From positions 1,488,001-1,552,000 of the forward strand of contig JAAVVA010000001.1 of NCBI GenBank assembly GCA_018449715.1: 64,000 nt of DNA. The letters are read 5' to 3'. The DNA is from Acidobacteriaceae bacterium dw_441 (GTDB lineage: Bacteria; Acidobacteriota; Terriglobia; Terriglobales; Acidobacteriaceae). Position 1 is the stretch's first letter. Every line of letters starts with the position of its first letter. This document shows positions 35,904 to 45,499 of this stretch, piece by piece. The notes under the pieces were generated by a model. That model was given only the letters and a program-made list of their open reading frames with translations. It was not told where the DNA came from and did not search any database. Position numbers and translations under genes: made by a program.

Positions 35904-37340
35904 CTATGAAGGGTGAATCTGAAAATTATCCGAAAATCCGACACTTTCGGTCGGATTTATTTTAGGAAACTTCAAAATGAAGGAACTTCCTTTTCCGGGC
36001 ACGCTTTCGACGGTGATCGTTCCGTGATGCCTCCGAACAATCTGATTCGCAATCGACAGCCCCAATCCGACACCGCCTTCCGCACGCGAGCGTACTTTAT
36101 CCGCTCTCCAGAAGCGGTGGAAGATGTAAGACAGTTCAGACGATTCAATTCCTATTCCCGTATCGGCCACCGTAACCATGGCAAAATCGGGTTCTTCTGT
36201 AAGCGTGATCCGTACTACCCCAGCATCCGTATATTTAAGCGCGTTGTCCGCAAGAATATGGAGCAGGCGCTGTAGGTCTGAAGCAATGCCGTTGATCCGC
36301 ATACTCGTATCCGGCAGCTCCACCTCAAAGTGGATACCTTTGGCAGAAAAGTACATTGTCCTTTGCTCGAAGACCTCGTGAATCACCACTGCAAGATTGA
36401 CGGCTTCGCCACGGCCCTTGTCGTGTTGCACATCTCCGCGTGCCAGGGTAAGCAGGTTTTCGATGAGTGTTGTCATCCGCCGCGCCTCTCTCAGAATCTT
36501 GCCCATCGCCTCCCTGGTTTCTTCAGGAGATCGTTGTCGACGCAGACTGACATCGCCGGTGGTGATAATGAAGGCCAGCGGTGCGCGCAGTTCATGAGAG
36601 GCATCCGCCGTAAATTGCTCCACAGAACGAAAACCAGCTTCAATTCTCGACAACATGGAATTAAGCGTCTGCGCCAGCCTGCTTAGCTCATCGTTGCTCT
36701 CAGGAATCGCCAGACGGGTTGTAAGGTCTGTCGGATCGATTGCATCCGCTTCCTGACGAATTTGTTCTACAGGAGCAAGGGCCAACCGGCTGATCCAGTA
36801 CCCTGCAGCCGCGGTCAGAGCCAATGCCGTTGGAATCATCAAGAAGAGATACATCGCAAGCTCATGGAGCGAGTTCAGCGTGTCCTTCAACGGTTCCACC
36901 ACATGAACATAGAGGACGATATTATCTACAACCACTTGCTGGCTAGCGACTCGAACGGTCCAACCGTGTTCATTCGCAACACTCCACGAAATACTCCCGT
37001 CCGCATTTGGAGCTGCAAAGGTTGTTATGTCATGCGATGTCAGGACATCTGACTGATACAGCATGGTGGACTTACTGTCCGTGATCTGCAGAAATACACC
37101 GACGACAAATGAGCCCGGCGCATTGTCGAGTGACCGATCGAAATCCTCGACCGTATTGAGAGAATGACTTCTCAGAAAAGGAACAACCGCTTTCATTCGA
37201 TAACTAAGATCGCGGTCGATGGAGTCGTACATGCTCGACTTCATCGCATACCAGCAGCCAGCAGCAAAGAGCGTGACGATGATTACGAGACTGCACAGAT
37301 AGTAGGCCGTCAGCCGAGCATGAATGGGCAAGCGCTTCAA
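35904..37340 (-). CDS. Sensor histidine kinase
   Basis: A 478-residue membrane kinase. Helix 1 is about residues 12-32, a periplasmic sensor covers about 33-160, helix 2 about 163-186, and a HAMP linker follows (LAPVEQIRQEADAIDPTDLTTRLAIPESNDELSRLAQTLNSML). The phosphorylated histidine is H249 in DASHELRAPL. ATP-binding boxes are ADNALKYT, DTGIGIE and GGVGLGLSIANQIV. It overlaps the response regulator gene by 4 bp and ends 188 bp before the siderophore receptor, so it may sense iron or envelope metal status. The signal itself is unknown. Confidence 0.94.
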   Translation of the reverse strand: MKRLPIHARLTAYYLCSLVIIVTLFAAGCWYAMKSSMYDSIDRDLSYRMKAVVPFLRSHSLNTVEDFDRSLDNAPGSFVVGVFLQITDSKSTMLYQSDVLTSHDITTFAAPNADGSISWSVANEHGWTVRVASQQVVVDNIVLYVHVVEPLKDTLNSLHELAMYLFLMIPTALALTAAAGYWISRLALAPVEQIRQEADAIDPTDLTTRLAIPESNDELSRLAQTLNSMLSRIEAGFRSVEQFTADASHELRAPLAFIITTGDVSLRRQRSPEETREAMGKILREARRMTTLIENLLTLARGDVQHDKGRGEAVNLAVVIHEVFEQRTMYFSAKGIHFEVELPDTSMRINGIASDLQRLLHILADNALKYTDAGVVRITLTEEPDFAMVTVADTGIGIESSELSYIFHRFWRADKVRSRAEGGVGLGLSIANQIVRRHHGTITVESVPGKGSSFILKFPKINPTESVGFSDNFQIHPS

Positions 37341-38044
37341 AATAATTCCTGGAGGGTATACCCAATGCCACGTTTCGTATGGATCAGGCGCGGCATATTA
37401 GGCAGGTCTACCTTATGCCGAAGAAAGCGAATGAAGGTGTCGAGATTGTCCCGGGAAATATCCTGATCGGGCCATACATACTCGATGATTCGCTCTCTGC
37501 GTGCCACGCGTCCAGCCGATCTCATGAGGCACTCCAGGATGGCAAACTCCGTGCGCGTCAGGTCGAGCGTTTGTCCAGCTCGTATGGCTACGCATCGGGT
37601 TGTATCCAGCGTAAGATCCGCAAAGCGTAACTTCTCCTGGTTGCTTCCCATGAGAAAACGCATCCTTGCCTGAATTCGCGCGATCAGAACTTCGAAATCA
37701 AACGGCTTGGTAAGGTAGTCATCCGCACCGGCATTGAGCCCTTGCACGACATCCTTCGTCGCATCGAGCCCTGTCAGCAACACAATAGGAACTCGAACTC
37801 CCTGCAGCCGAAGACGTTTTGTAACTTCAAAGCCGTCCAGAACCGGAAGCATGACGTCCAGCAGCAGGATGTCATAGGCATGCATCTCCGCCTGGCGAAG
37901 GCCAGTACCACCATCGAAACAGAGATTGACGGCGCATCCTTCGTCTTCCAGACCGGTCTGCATGGAAGCGGCAAACTCCTTGTCGTCTTCCACAACAAGC
38001 ACTTTAAGGCCAGGCAACGATGGCTCGAACTCCATCTCTTTCAT
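37337..38044 (-). CDS. OmpR-family response regulator
   Basis: The 235-residue partner of the kinase. The receiver domain has the acidic pair ED-D (20-21), phospho-acceptor Asp63 in LLLDVMLP and Lys113 in LTKPF. The C-terminal winged helix (about 140-235) ends with DNLDTFIRFLRHKVDLPNMPRLIHTKRGIGYTL. It should bind DNA as a dimer. A perfect inverted repeat at 38180-38200 lies upstream of its own start and could be an autoregulatory site. Confidence 0.95.
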   Translation of the reverse strand: MKEMEFEPSLPGLKVLVVEDDKEFAASMQTGLEDEGCAVNLCFDGGTGLRQAEMHAYDILLLDVMLPVLDGFEVTKRLRLQGVRVPIVLLTGLDATKDVVQGLNAGADDYLTKPFDFEVLIARIQARMRFLMGSNQEKLRFADLTLDTTRCVAIRAGQTLDLTRTEFAILECLMRSAGRVARRERIIEYVWPDQDISRDNLDTFIRFLRHKVDLPNMPRLIHTKRGIGYTLQELF

Positions 38045-38179
38045 CGAGTTGCACGTCTCCTTCCACGGGGATGCACCAGCAGCAATCCTGTGTTTGCGGG
38101 AATCGAACTATGCAGGAAGAGAAACCATAACCGGAAGGAATCGAGAGAGATAAAACTTCCCACACACTCAAGCACCAAA

Positions 38180-38200
38180 ATAAGACAGTTTTAGTCTTAT
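38180..38200. promoter_or_regulatory. Inverted repeat upstream of the two-component genes
   Basis: Arms ATAAGAC (38180-38186) and GTCTTAT (38194-38200) flank AGTTTTA. The GAC-N7-GTC core has the same spacing as the two Rrf2-like sites. Apart from this repeat I see nothing clear in 38045-38415. Confidence 0.4.
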
Positions 38201-38415
38201 ATCAAGTTCTGAGAACAACGCGTTCCCCGCTTCCATGGACAAGAGAGGATTTGGCTCCCCAGGAGGATCCAATCTGAAACACCACTGCAAGTCGTTGCAC
38301 AGTCTGTTGGATCTTCTCCATAAGAGGGTCGGATTTTATCCCTTGCAGCAAGCGCATTAGAATGAAGGGACTCGGGCCCGCTTAACAATTTATTTTTCCT
38401 GGAACGAAACGGATC

Positions 38416-39426
38416 ATGACAAATACAAAAGAACGTCAGGAGCATGGCAAGCGGATGCAGGAGCTGTCATCGCTGCTCGATGTATGTCTGCCAGCATTGA
38501 AGGGTGATCTCGTGTTCCTCGATTACCCCGTTTACGACAACGTCGGCGACCTGCTGATCTGGGCCGGCGAGAAAGCATTCTTCAAGCGCAACCGCTGCAG
38601 AGTCATCAGCCAATACAGCATCGGCAACATTGGTCAGCGAGCGCGACGCGACCTTGACCGGTGTTCCACGATCTGTTTTCAGGGTGGAGGAAACTTCGGA
38701 GACCTTTGGCCACAGTTCCAGAAGGTGCGCGAGGAGATCGTGCAGCAGTATCCGCACAAGAGAATCGTCATCATGCCGCAGAGCGTTCACTTCGAGAGCT
38801 CAGAGGAGTTCGAGAGGTCGAGCACAGTGCTCCGCGCCCATCCTGACCTGCACATCTTCGTACGGGACAAGGAATCCCTGCGGCTGCTCGCAGAGAAGGG
38901 CTTTCCGAATGTAAAGCTGTCGCCGGATATGGCGCACGCTCTGTGGGGAAGGCTCTCCCCGGACAAGGCCTCCTCGAACGAGCCGTTCTATCTCCTGCGC
39001 CGCGACAAGGAACGAGCCTACCTGCCGCCGGAGCTTGAGGCGGTAGAGCCGCAGTCGATTGACTGGCGCGATCTGCGGACAACTCCTATCATGGGACGCG
39101 CTTACTGGTATGGCGTTCGGCTGAATGCCTTCGACGGCGGTTCGAAGATAAACAACAGGATGCCAGCGCTAACGATGTGGAACGCGGTCTCTGACGCGAT
39201 GATCCGCAAGGCAGTACGCCTGATGAGCCGGCACGAACATGTGGTGACGAACCGGCTTCATGCGATGATCCTTGCTTCCCTGCTCGAGCGGAAGGTAATC
39301 GCCTACGACAACTCATATGGAAAGCTCTCGAACTACGTGGACTCGTGGATGAGTGAGCTGCCAGGCATCGAGCTGCGCTGGAGCGTGCCGAAGTCCCATG
39401 AAGAAGCTATAGAGCCTGTTAAATAG
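38416..39426 (+). CDS. Polysaccharide pyruvyl transferase family protein
   Basis: The 336-residue protein matches the family that adds pyruvate ketals to exopolysaccharide sugars: FLDYPVYDNVGDLLIWAGEKAFF at the start, TICFQGGGNFGDLWPQFQKVREEIVQQYPHKRIVIMPQSVHF in the middle, and HEHVVTNRLHAMILASLLERKVIAYDNSYGKLSNY near the end. The NxGDxLI, GGGNFGD and NRLHA motifs are intact. It stands alone, without glycosyltransferases around, so the acceptor is unknown. A role in capsule or surface polysaccharide is inferred. Confidence 0.88.
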   Translation: MTNTKERQEHGKRMQELSSLLDVCLPALKGDLVFLDYPVYDNVGDLLIWAGEKAFFKRNRCRVISQYSIGNIGQRARRDLDRCSTICFQGGGNFGDLWPQFQKVREEIVQQYPHKRIVIMPQSVHFESSEEFERSSTVLRAHPDLHIFVRDKESLRLLAEKGFPNVKLSPDMAHALWGRLSPDKASSNEPFYLLRRDKERAYLPPELEAVEPQSIDWRDLRTTPIMGRAYWYGVRLNAFDGGSKINNRMPALTMWNAVSDAMIRKAVRLMSRHEHVVTNRLHAMILASLLERKVIAYDNSYGKLSNYVDSWMSELPGIELRWSVPKSHEEAIEPVK

Positions 39427-39503
39427 AGATCAATGGGGTGGGCGGCACGGTGAGAAATGGACCAGAAGACTAACACCGAGCCCCCCCAACGCTTTGCTGG
39501 AGA

Positions 39504-40358
39504 TCACACAAGCGATTTGACTTCGATCCTTCTGAACCAGATTTCAGCAAACTCTATCTCTATCGCAATCTTCCCTTTTGATAGAGGAATGTACTCTCCA
39601 GGATTTTGAGGATTCGGCTGCTGAAGAGAGGTGATGACATTTACCGTTCGACCATTCACGATGTGAGCAGCCCGATCTCCCTGCCATATCACCTCCACTA
39701 GGTTCCAATCGTTTAGATTCTCAAAATCGCCATCCTTGATCATTCGCCCTCCAACAGGTTCACGAACGGGCGTGTTTCTTTTCTTCTGGGCGTCAAGATA
39801 GGATTGTGACCAACCGCTCGGCTCAAGCCCCTGCCCAAAGATTCCGTTACCATGCTCGGACTGAATGCCTCGGATACCGTCGACAAGGTAAGCATCGCCT
39901 ACGTCATTCTCTTCAATTTGGCACTCCGCGCACCTGGGCCAGACTTTGTCTGGTCCTACGAGGCCATAAAGGATTCCGTTATCTCGTTTAGCCATGGACC
40001 GTGGAGAGAACCGTTTGACGCCCCATTTGTACTCCACACGGATATGAACGTTTTCGTACTCCTGCAGTGTGGAGATATATCCCGGCTCCGCAATATCCTG
40101 CCCAATCTCGTTCCCCATGATGTGAAGCATTCCCTGCTCGATAACCACCATCTTTTTCTGTTCAGCAACTCCCTTACCGGATTTCTCCAGCATGGTGTAC
40201 CACCCGTCCAGGCTGTGACCATTCAGAAGCGACACCCAGCCGTCGCTCCCCGGAGCTGACATGCTCGTTCGTGACATCTGCCCCGAAGCTTCCCGCAACA
40301 GACTCCAGGGACTGGCTGAAATCGCTATTCCCGCCTTCAGAAGATTGCGACGATTCAC
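39504..40358 (-). CDS. Tat-exported DUF1080 / 3-keto-disaccharide hydrolase domain protein
   Basis: The N-terminus MNRRNLLKAGIAISASPWSLLREASG is a twin-arginine signal. The rest is one DUF1080 domain: DGWVSLLNGHSLDGWYTMLEK, YISTLQEYENVHIRVEYKWGVKRF, AECQIEENDVGDAYLVDG, DWNLVEVIWQGDRAAHIVNGRTVNVI, ending in EIEFAEIWFRRIEVKSL. The family is linked to 3-keto-sugar glycosides. A TAGTTC-type operator at 40506-40523 and a TTGACT box (40474-40479) lie upstream on the same strand, so it likely belongs to the local sugar regulon. Confidence 0.87.
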   Translation of the reverse strand: MNRRNLLKAGIAISASPWSLLREASGQMSRTSMSAPGSDGWVSLLNGHSLDGWYTMLEKSGKGVAEQKKMVVIEQGMLHIMGNEIGQDIAEPGYISTLQEYENVHIRVEYKWGVKRFSPRSMAKRDNGILYGLVGPDKVWPRCAECQIEENDVGDAYLVDGIRGIQSEHGNGIFGQGLEPSGWSQSYLDAQKKRNTPVREPVGGRMIKDGDFENLNDWNLVEVIWQGDRAAHIVNGRTVNVITSLQQPNPQNPGEYIPLSKGKIAIEIEFAEIWFRRIEVKSLV

Positions 40359-40505
40359 TGCTCACCTCATCGTTTGGATTCCCAATTGAACTATAAGAAT
40401 AAACAGCAAAATCGGGGTAGATTTTACGAACCCACTTCATTCAATAAACCTGAATATACTTCTAACGAATAACAGTCAAGCCGCAAGCATGAAGGATGAG
40501 CGATA

Positions 40506-40523
40506 AAGTTCCTGATAGAACTC
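40506..40523 (-). promoter_or_regulatory. AGTTC-N6-GAACT palindrome, site 1
   Basis: AAGTTC-CTGATA-GAACTC. It lies between the heptaheme-TPR stop and the DUF1080 gene start. The likely -35 TTGACT for the DUF1080 gene is 26 bp downstream on the minus strand. Confidence 0.6.
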
Positions 40524-40531
40524 ATACGACA

Positions 40532-42826
40532 CTATTGCACACCCAACTTCTGAAGAGCGTGGCTTGCCGGGCCAGAGATAGCAGGGTTGGAATCGCTCGC
40601 TGCAATTCGAAGGTGCTCGATTGCCTCCGTGCGATCTCCCCGAGAGTACAGCAACAGTCCAAGATTGAGTTGAACTCTCATCATTCCAGGTCGGACCGCA
40701 ATCGCCTGTCGATATTCATTGATCCCTAACTCCATCTGTTTCTCTCTTACGTAAAGAGCTCCCAATACCTCGTGCGCTTCCGCATAGCTGGGATCTGCCT
40801 GAATAGCAGCCTGCACCTGGGTCTTCGCTTCGTCATACTGACCCGCCTGGACGAGAGCCAGAGCATGATCATAGAGATACGGTGGATAGCCCGGGCGAAG
40901 ATGGACTGCCTTCTGGAAGTTATAAAGCGCCCCTGCTATATCTCGCTTTGTGGCCATTACCTGGCCTGACAGATCATATGCAGCCGCATCGTACGGATCG
41001 ACAACAAGCGACCTGATGAGTGCCGGTTCCGCTTCCTGTATTCTGCCGCTCTGTATAAGGAGATTTGCAAGGTTGAAGTCTCCTTCGGGGAGATCGGGAT
41101 TTATCTCAAGCGCCTTCTGCAACCACACAAGGGCTTCCTCACGCCTACCACTCTGCGCTTCAAGAAGACCATATTGATACAGAATGTTCGGTTCGAGCGG
41201 AGTCTCATGGAGTGCCCGATCAAGTGTCTCTCTGGCTCGTGTCGCATCTCCCTGCTGTAACTGAACACGCGCCAGACCACTAAAAGCAATAAGGGAACCA
41301 CCGCTAAGTTTCAATGCTTGCTCATAAGCGCTTGCAGCCTTCTTTGCCTCCCCGGTGTTTGCCCACGCATCGCCAAGCGTCGTGTAAAACTCAGGGCGAA
41401 GTCGTGGATTCTGAGCTATCTGTCGACTCAACACCTCCACACCTTTCACCAGATTATTCTGCAGCAGGACCTGCGCTACCGACCTGTACAGATTGTTCTC
41501 GGTGGTCGGTGCGGGCTGCGCCGGATAATACGGAAGAACCTCACCGTGGTAATCATCGGACTCGGGAATGTGGAGTTCCGTCAATTCGGCCAGCAGGTTC
41601 CTGTTCAGCGGCTTTCTCTGAATCAAATGATCTGTAATAACCACATGCACGACATCCTCGGTGCGACGCTTCGGCATGTGGCACGAGATGCAATCAATAG
41701 ATGCGGTATGTTGACCCGCTGCGATCTTCTGGGCTAGTACCGGCTCATGACACTTGCGACATGCGCTGGCATAAAACTGTACGGCCTCCTGTCCGGAAGG
41801 GAGGACTCGATGCGGATCGTGGCAGTTAAGGCATGTCATCGTTCCCTTGCTTTCAAGAAAGCAGCGCGATTTCCGAAAACGGTATGCTGCACTTACAATC
41901 TGGAATCGATCGTCATAACCCTTCCCTTCCGGATAATCAAAATATCGAACGAAGTCTTCAAGAGGCTGTCCGGGGATATAAGAAAACGGATCGCGGTCAA
42001 ACTTACGGATAATTGAGGGCAGGTGTCCACTTGTCGGCTCAAGATGGCACTGCATGCACACTTCCATCTGTCGCTGGGGCTCGAGTTTGGCGGGATTTAC
42101 GATCGTTCTTCTGAACTCATCCGATGAGGGGTTTGGACCTTGAATAACATGGACGTGCTGACCGCCAGGGCCATGACATCTCTGGCAGTCGATACCCTCC
42201 GCCAGCTTCCCGACAAAGACCGGATCGATTGTCTGCGACATTGCCTTCTCTGAAACCTGCGGATATCCCGTATGGCAGAAGAGGCATTCATAAGAGACCA
42301 TCCGCCTGGTCTGCGGATGCTTCGAATCGAATCCAGGACTCAAGGCCCAATATCCGCCACGCTCGGAATACCATCCCAGAGGAAGCTCGATCAGAGTGTC
42401 TCTTGATGTTCGATGAAGGTAAGAGCGCGCTTCATCTCCTGATCCCAGAACGTAATCGACCTTCATCTCCTCGACATTGGTCTCGATGCCATTAAGTCCA
42501 ACCTGCCAGCGACGCTGGTAGTAAACACCGTCGCGAACAATCATCGCGTAGTGAGTGTCCGAGAGAGAGGAGGAGTAGTGATTTTTGTTCTTATAATCCT
42601 CGATAGTGTTTGAGGGCGCAGGCCGATAAAAAGATCTTCCCATACCTGTCTGTCGATAGCTCTCGTAGATCTGGCGATGACAACCCGCACACATGCTTGG
42701 ATCGACATATGAATTGGTAGCCGGAGCACGCTGTGGACTCTGACTCGCAACTGCTGAGATCAAACAGCCAGCGATTGCCAGTGGACCCGATAGGATTGCA
42801 ACCCGTAATGCGGCTCTCCACAACAT
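40532..42826 (-). CDS. Multiheme cytochrome c with TPR domain (seven CxxCH)
   Basis: An exported 764-residue protein. The N-terminus has a hydrophobic segment with a possible lipobox (LAIAGC). Seven haem c motifs follow: CAGCH, CLFCH, CQRCH, CMQCH, CLNCH, CRKCH and CISCH, within about residues 45-385. The C-terminal half consists of TPR repeats (for example LITFSGLARVQLQQGD-type and PNILYQYGLLEAQSGRREEALVWLQKALEINPDLPEGDFNLANLLIQSG). This architecture suggests a periplasmic electron carrier that docks proteins through its TPRs. It may take electrons from the PQQ dehydrogenases nearby. GTG 42829 and ATG 42826 are both possible; GGGAAGG precedes them. Confidence 0.88.
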   Translation of the reverse strand: MLWRAALRVAILSGPLAIAGCLISAVASQSPQRAPATNSYVDPSMCAGCHRQIYESYRQTGMGRSFYRPAPSNTIEDYKNKNHYSSSLSDTHYAMIVRDGVYYQRRWQVGLNGIETNVEEMKVDYVLGSGDEARSYLHRTSRDTLIELPLGWYSERGGYWALSPGFDSKHPQTRRMVSYECLFCHTGYPQVSEKAMSQTIDPVFVGKLAEGIDCQRCHGPGGQHVHVIQGPNPSSDEFRRTIVNPAKLEPQRQMEVCMQCHLEPTSGHLPSIIRKFDRDPFSYIPGQPLEDFVRYFDYPEGKGYDDRFQIVSAAYRFRKSRCFLESKGTMTCLNCHDPHRVLPSGQEAVQFYASACRKCHEPVLAQKIAAGQHTASIDCISCHMPKRRTEDVVHVVITDHLIQRKPLNRNLLAELTELHIPESDDYHGEVLPYYPAQPAPTTENNLYRSVAQVLLQNNLVKGVEVLSRQIAQNPRLRPEFYTTLGDAWANTGEAKKAASAYEQALKLSGGSLIAFSGLARVQLQQGDATRARETLDRALHETPLEPNILYQYGLLEAQSGRREEALVWLQKALEINPDLPEGDFNLANLLIQSGRIQEAEPALIRSLVVDPYDAAAYDLSGQVMATKRDIAGALYNFQKAVHLRPGYPPYLYDHALALVQAGQYDEAKTQVQAAIQADPSYAEAHEVLGALYVREKQMELGINEYRQAIAVRPGMMRVQLNLGLLLYSRGDRTEAIEHLRIAASDSNPAISGPASHALQKLGVQ

Positions 42827-43112
42827 CACAGCCTTCCCGAGCGGTCTATAGTCTGCTCAACGTTATAAAGTTCGTTCGTTCTTCAGGAACGTATTGTGAA
42901 ACGTTGGATTGTCGCATAGATAAATAGCAGTTGCCCAGAACAGAACGTCCAACCTCAATCCCCCCGGATTCCTACAGCGACTATTACAAGCGGCGATCTT
43001 CATCCAGAGTTATTTCTACTCTTGACATCAAGACTGGTTTTCGCAGCGGCAGCCACTTCGGCTGGCCTGGCATTCTGTACAGCCCTAAACATAACTTCAA
43101 AAACCATACGCC

Positions 43113-43130
43113 TAGTTCAATCAGGAACTA
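43113..43130 (+). promoter_or_regulatory. TAGTTC-N6-GAACTA palindrome, site 2
   Basis: A perfect TAGTTC-AATCAG-GAACTA. It ends 17 bp before a TTGACA box (43148-43153), which has TATCAA (43172-43177) 18 bp further on. The operator centre is near -62 of the expected start, an activator-like position. Confidence 0.7.
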
Positions 43131-43147
43131 ATATTCCAGAAGAAGTC

Positions 43148-43177
43148 TTGACACTCCTCCGAGCGTGAGCGTATCAA
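43148..43177 (+). promoter_or_regulatory. Promoter in the 42.8-43.5 kb divergent gap
   Basis: TTGACA (43148-43153), 18 bp, TATCAA (43172-43177). It points to the FG-GAP protein gene and leaves a leader of about 280 nt, which contains a further operator-like palindrome. Otherwise the 640 bp gap shows no gene that I can support. Confidence 0.55.
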
Positions 43178-43221
43178 ATGCATAACAATTGGGATTATCA
43201 AATAAAATGAGAGTTCATGCT

Positions 43222-43239
43222 CTGTTCATTACAGAACTA
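43222..43239 (+). promoter_or_regulatory. GTTC-N6-GAACTA palindrome, site 3
   Basis: CTGTTC-ATTACA-GAACTA, with one half-site complete and the other matching at GTTC. It is the second copy in front of the FG-GAP gene. Confidence 0.5.
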
Positions 43240-43465
43240 AACACGCTGAATTATCTACTTTTTGACTTGTTTTGGAGAGTGAGATCTAAGGCATGAAGTT
43301 CACCTTCCCCTTTATGCTCTGTATGCGCACAAGCGACATCGGATCACATTCTGAATGCGAGCAAAAAGCCTCAGTCTTGGCTCACCTCATTTAGTCTGGT
43401 CAATTGAGTCTTCGTAATGTCCCTTCAAAAAAACACTGAATAACTGAATGTTGAAAGGTTTCACG

Positions 43466-45424
43466 ATGAGTCGTCACCTGCGCTTCTCCTATATTGCCTG
43501 TCTCGTCTTCAGTAGTCTGTGCGGGGCGGTTTCAGCCCAGACGACCGTTGCAGATGGCTCCAACCTCCGCGGACCCAGCTTTGCCGCCGGCACAAAATTT
43601 ACAGGCTCCGGAATTAACGGCTGGCACACACTTGGCGATGCCCAATGGGCTGCGAATGCCGGAGTCATCACAGGCAAAGCGAGCGGTGCTTCTGGATGGC
43701 TGGTACTCGATCATTCCTATCAGGACATTGGTTTCTACAGTGGGTTTCGTTGCGCTGGCGATTGCGAGACAGGCATACTGACACGACTCTGCAAAACCAG
43801 CGATGGCTTGACCGGAACATTTGTGTCAATCCACGACGGCAATATAGATGCTGAGAAGATTGCTCTAAACAACAGCGGCGAGATCACCCGCCGCAACAAA
43901 CTGCGCGATGCGAGCGGCACAATTCGATTCGCCCTGTCGCCATCCGATCCAAATGCCGTATTACGGCGCCCACAACCAGTTCCCTCACCTGTCGGCGTTA
44001 CGATGCCAATTGTTCTACCGCAAAATGCATTCCGTCCCGGCACCTGGAACGAGATCGAGATCCTACTGGCCTCGGATATTGTTCGAGGCTATTTGAACGA
44101 TAGTTCGTTCAGTCAGAAAGGTACTCTCAGCGCAGCAACGGACGACAGCGATAACGACTTCGGTCCTATCGCTCTCTACGTTGGTAAGAACACCAGCGTA
44201 AGCTTCAAAAATATCGTCTACAAAGATCTCGCCCTCATCGAATCACCGAAGGATGAAGTAGGAAAAAGGTTCCACATCCAACGACTCACACCGTACTACT
44301 ACAACTGGTCGGCGGTTGCCGCCGATTTCAACAAAGACGGCAAGATCGATATCGCCTCCGGACCCTACATCTACTATGGTCCGGACTTTACGACCAAGCG
44401 AGAGATCTACGCTGCGCAAACAGTAAACCCTTCCAACAATTACGCGACCTTCGTTCAGCATGTCACAGACTTCAACGGAGATGGTTGGCCTGACATTGTG
44501 GCCACAAACCTTGGCAGCAGTGGTGCCACTCTTTATCTCAACCCTGGTCCGGAGCCGCGTCGCTGGAAACAGTATCATGTCATTCCGTCAGTGCAGAGCG
44601 AAAACAGCTTATTGAGTGATGTAGATGGAGACGGAAAACCTGAACTCGTTTATATCGCGGAAAATTTCATACGTTATGCAAAACCTAATCCAGCCAATCC
44701 AACGATCCCATGGCAGGTTCATACTGTTTCCGAGAAAGGTCCCTGGTCTGTTCATGGAATTGGAGTAGGGGATGTGAATGGAGACAAGCTCGTCGATATA
44801 GTGGGAGCCGACGGTTGGTGGGAACATCCTGCCGCAGGGGATGCCTCATTGACTTGGAAGTACCATCCCGTATCCTTTGGACGCTGGGGAAGGATCGGGG
44901 AAGGTGGCGCGACGATAGGCATCTATGACATCAATGGAGATGGCCTGAATGACGTCATCACATCGCTGGAAGCTCACGGTTGGGGCTTGGCCTGGTTTGA
45001 ACAGAAACGTACCGCAGACGGGACCATCTCCTTCGTTGAACACGTGGTCATGGACAATCACAATACTTCCAACGCTGGCGGAGTAGCCTTCTCAGAGCTG
45101 CATGGGGCGACCATCGCCGATGTCGACGGGGATGGCATTCCGGACTTCATCGTTGGAAAGCGCGTCTGGTCTCACAACGACAATAATTTCGACCCCGACG
45201 CCTATGGTCCAGCGGTTCTCTACTGGTATCGCACCGTTCGCGATCGTCAAGCCCCAGGCGGTGCCCGATTCGCTCCTGAGCTCATAGACAACAGCTCAGG
45301 CGCCGGTTCCGATGTTCTCGCCTATGACATCAATGCTGACGGCGTAATGGACATCGTCACCGCTACCAAGCGCGGAGCCTACATATACTGGGGCACCAAG
45401 CAACCAGCAAAGTCGCTACGATAA
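43466..45424 (+). CDS. Secreted protein with DUF1080-like domain and FG-GAP/VCBS repeats
   Basis: The signal peptide MSRHLRFSYIACLVFSSLCGAVSAQ is followed by a DUF1080-like jelly roll (about residues 35-255: GINGWHTLGDAQWAANAGVITGKASG ... NEIEILLASDIVRGYLND). A beta-propeller with seven Ca-binding loops of the type DxDxDG follows: DFNKDGKID, DFNGDGWPD, DVDGDGKPE, DVNGDKLVD, DINGDGLND, DVDGDGIPD and DINADGVMD. It probably binds or acts on a glycan outside the cell. The ATG at 43466 has GAAAGG upstream and begins the signal. Two operator palindromes lie in its promoter region. Confidence 0.85.
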   Translation: MSRHLRFSYIACLVFSSLCGAVSAQTTVADGSNLRGPSFAAGTKFTGSGINGWHTLGDAQWAANAGVITGKASGASGWLVLDHSYQDIGFYSGFRCAGDCETGILTRLCKTSDGLTGTFVSIHDGNIDAEKIALNNSGEITRRNKLRDASGTIRFALSPSDPNAVLRRPQPVPSPVGVTMPIVLPQNAFRPGTWNEIEILLASDIVRGYLNDSSFSQKGTLSAATDDSDNDFGPIALYVGKNTSVSFKNIVYKDLALIESPKDEVGKRFHIQRLTPYYYNWSAVAADFNKDGKIDIASGPYIYYGPDFTTKREIYAAQTVNPSNNYATFVQHVTDFNGDGWPDIVATNLGSSGATLYLNPGPEPRRWKQYHVIPSVQSENSLLSDVDGDGKPELVYIAENFIRYAKPNPANPTIPWQVHTVSEKGPWSVHGIGVGDVNGDKLVDIVGADGWWEHPAAGDASLTWKYHPVSFGRWGRIGEGGATIGIYDINGDGLNDVITSLEAHGWGLAWFEQKRTADGTISFVEHVVMDNHNTSNAGGVAFSELHGATIADVDGDGIPDFIVGKRVWSHNDNNFDPDAYGPAVLYWYRTVRDRQAPGGARFAPELIDNSSGAGSDVLAYDINADGVMDIVTATKRGAYIYWGTKQPAKSLR

Positions 45425-45499
45425 TGAAGACTTATGATCCATCTACACATCAAGACCAGACAAAGCGTTGCAGCTTTACCTGGCCTTCGATCTTGATCC

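Noticed and set aside
38209-38219. GTTCTGAGAAC palindrome as an operator of the sugar regulon
   Set aside because: The spacer is only 3 bp and it lies before a pyruvyltransferase gene.
40376-40393. GGATTC-CCAATT-GAACTA just before the DUF1080 gene
   Set aside because: One half-site matches at only three of six positions and it would lie almost at the start codon; the copy at 40506-40523 is better.
42878-42890. GTTC-TTCAG-GAAC near the start of the heptaheme gene as another operator
   Set aside because: The spacer is 5 bp instead of 6 and the outer A/T bases are missing, so it does not fit the family.
42931-43131. Short plus-strand ORF (66 codons) in the divergent gap
   Set aside because: No ribosome binding site, Ser/Arg-rich composition, and it runs over the operator and promoter region.
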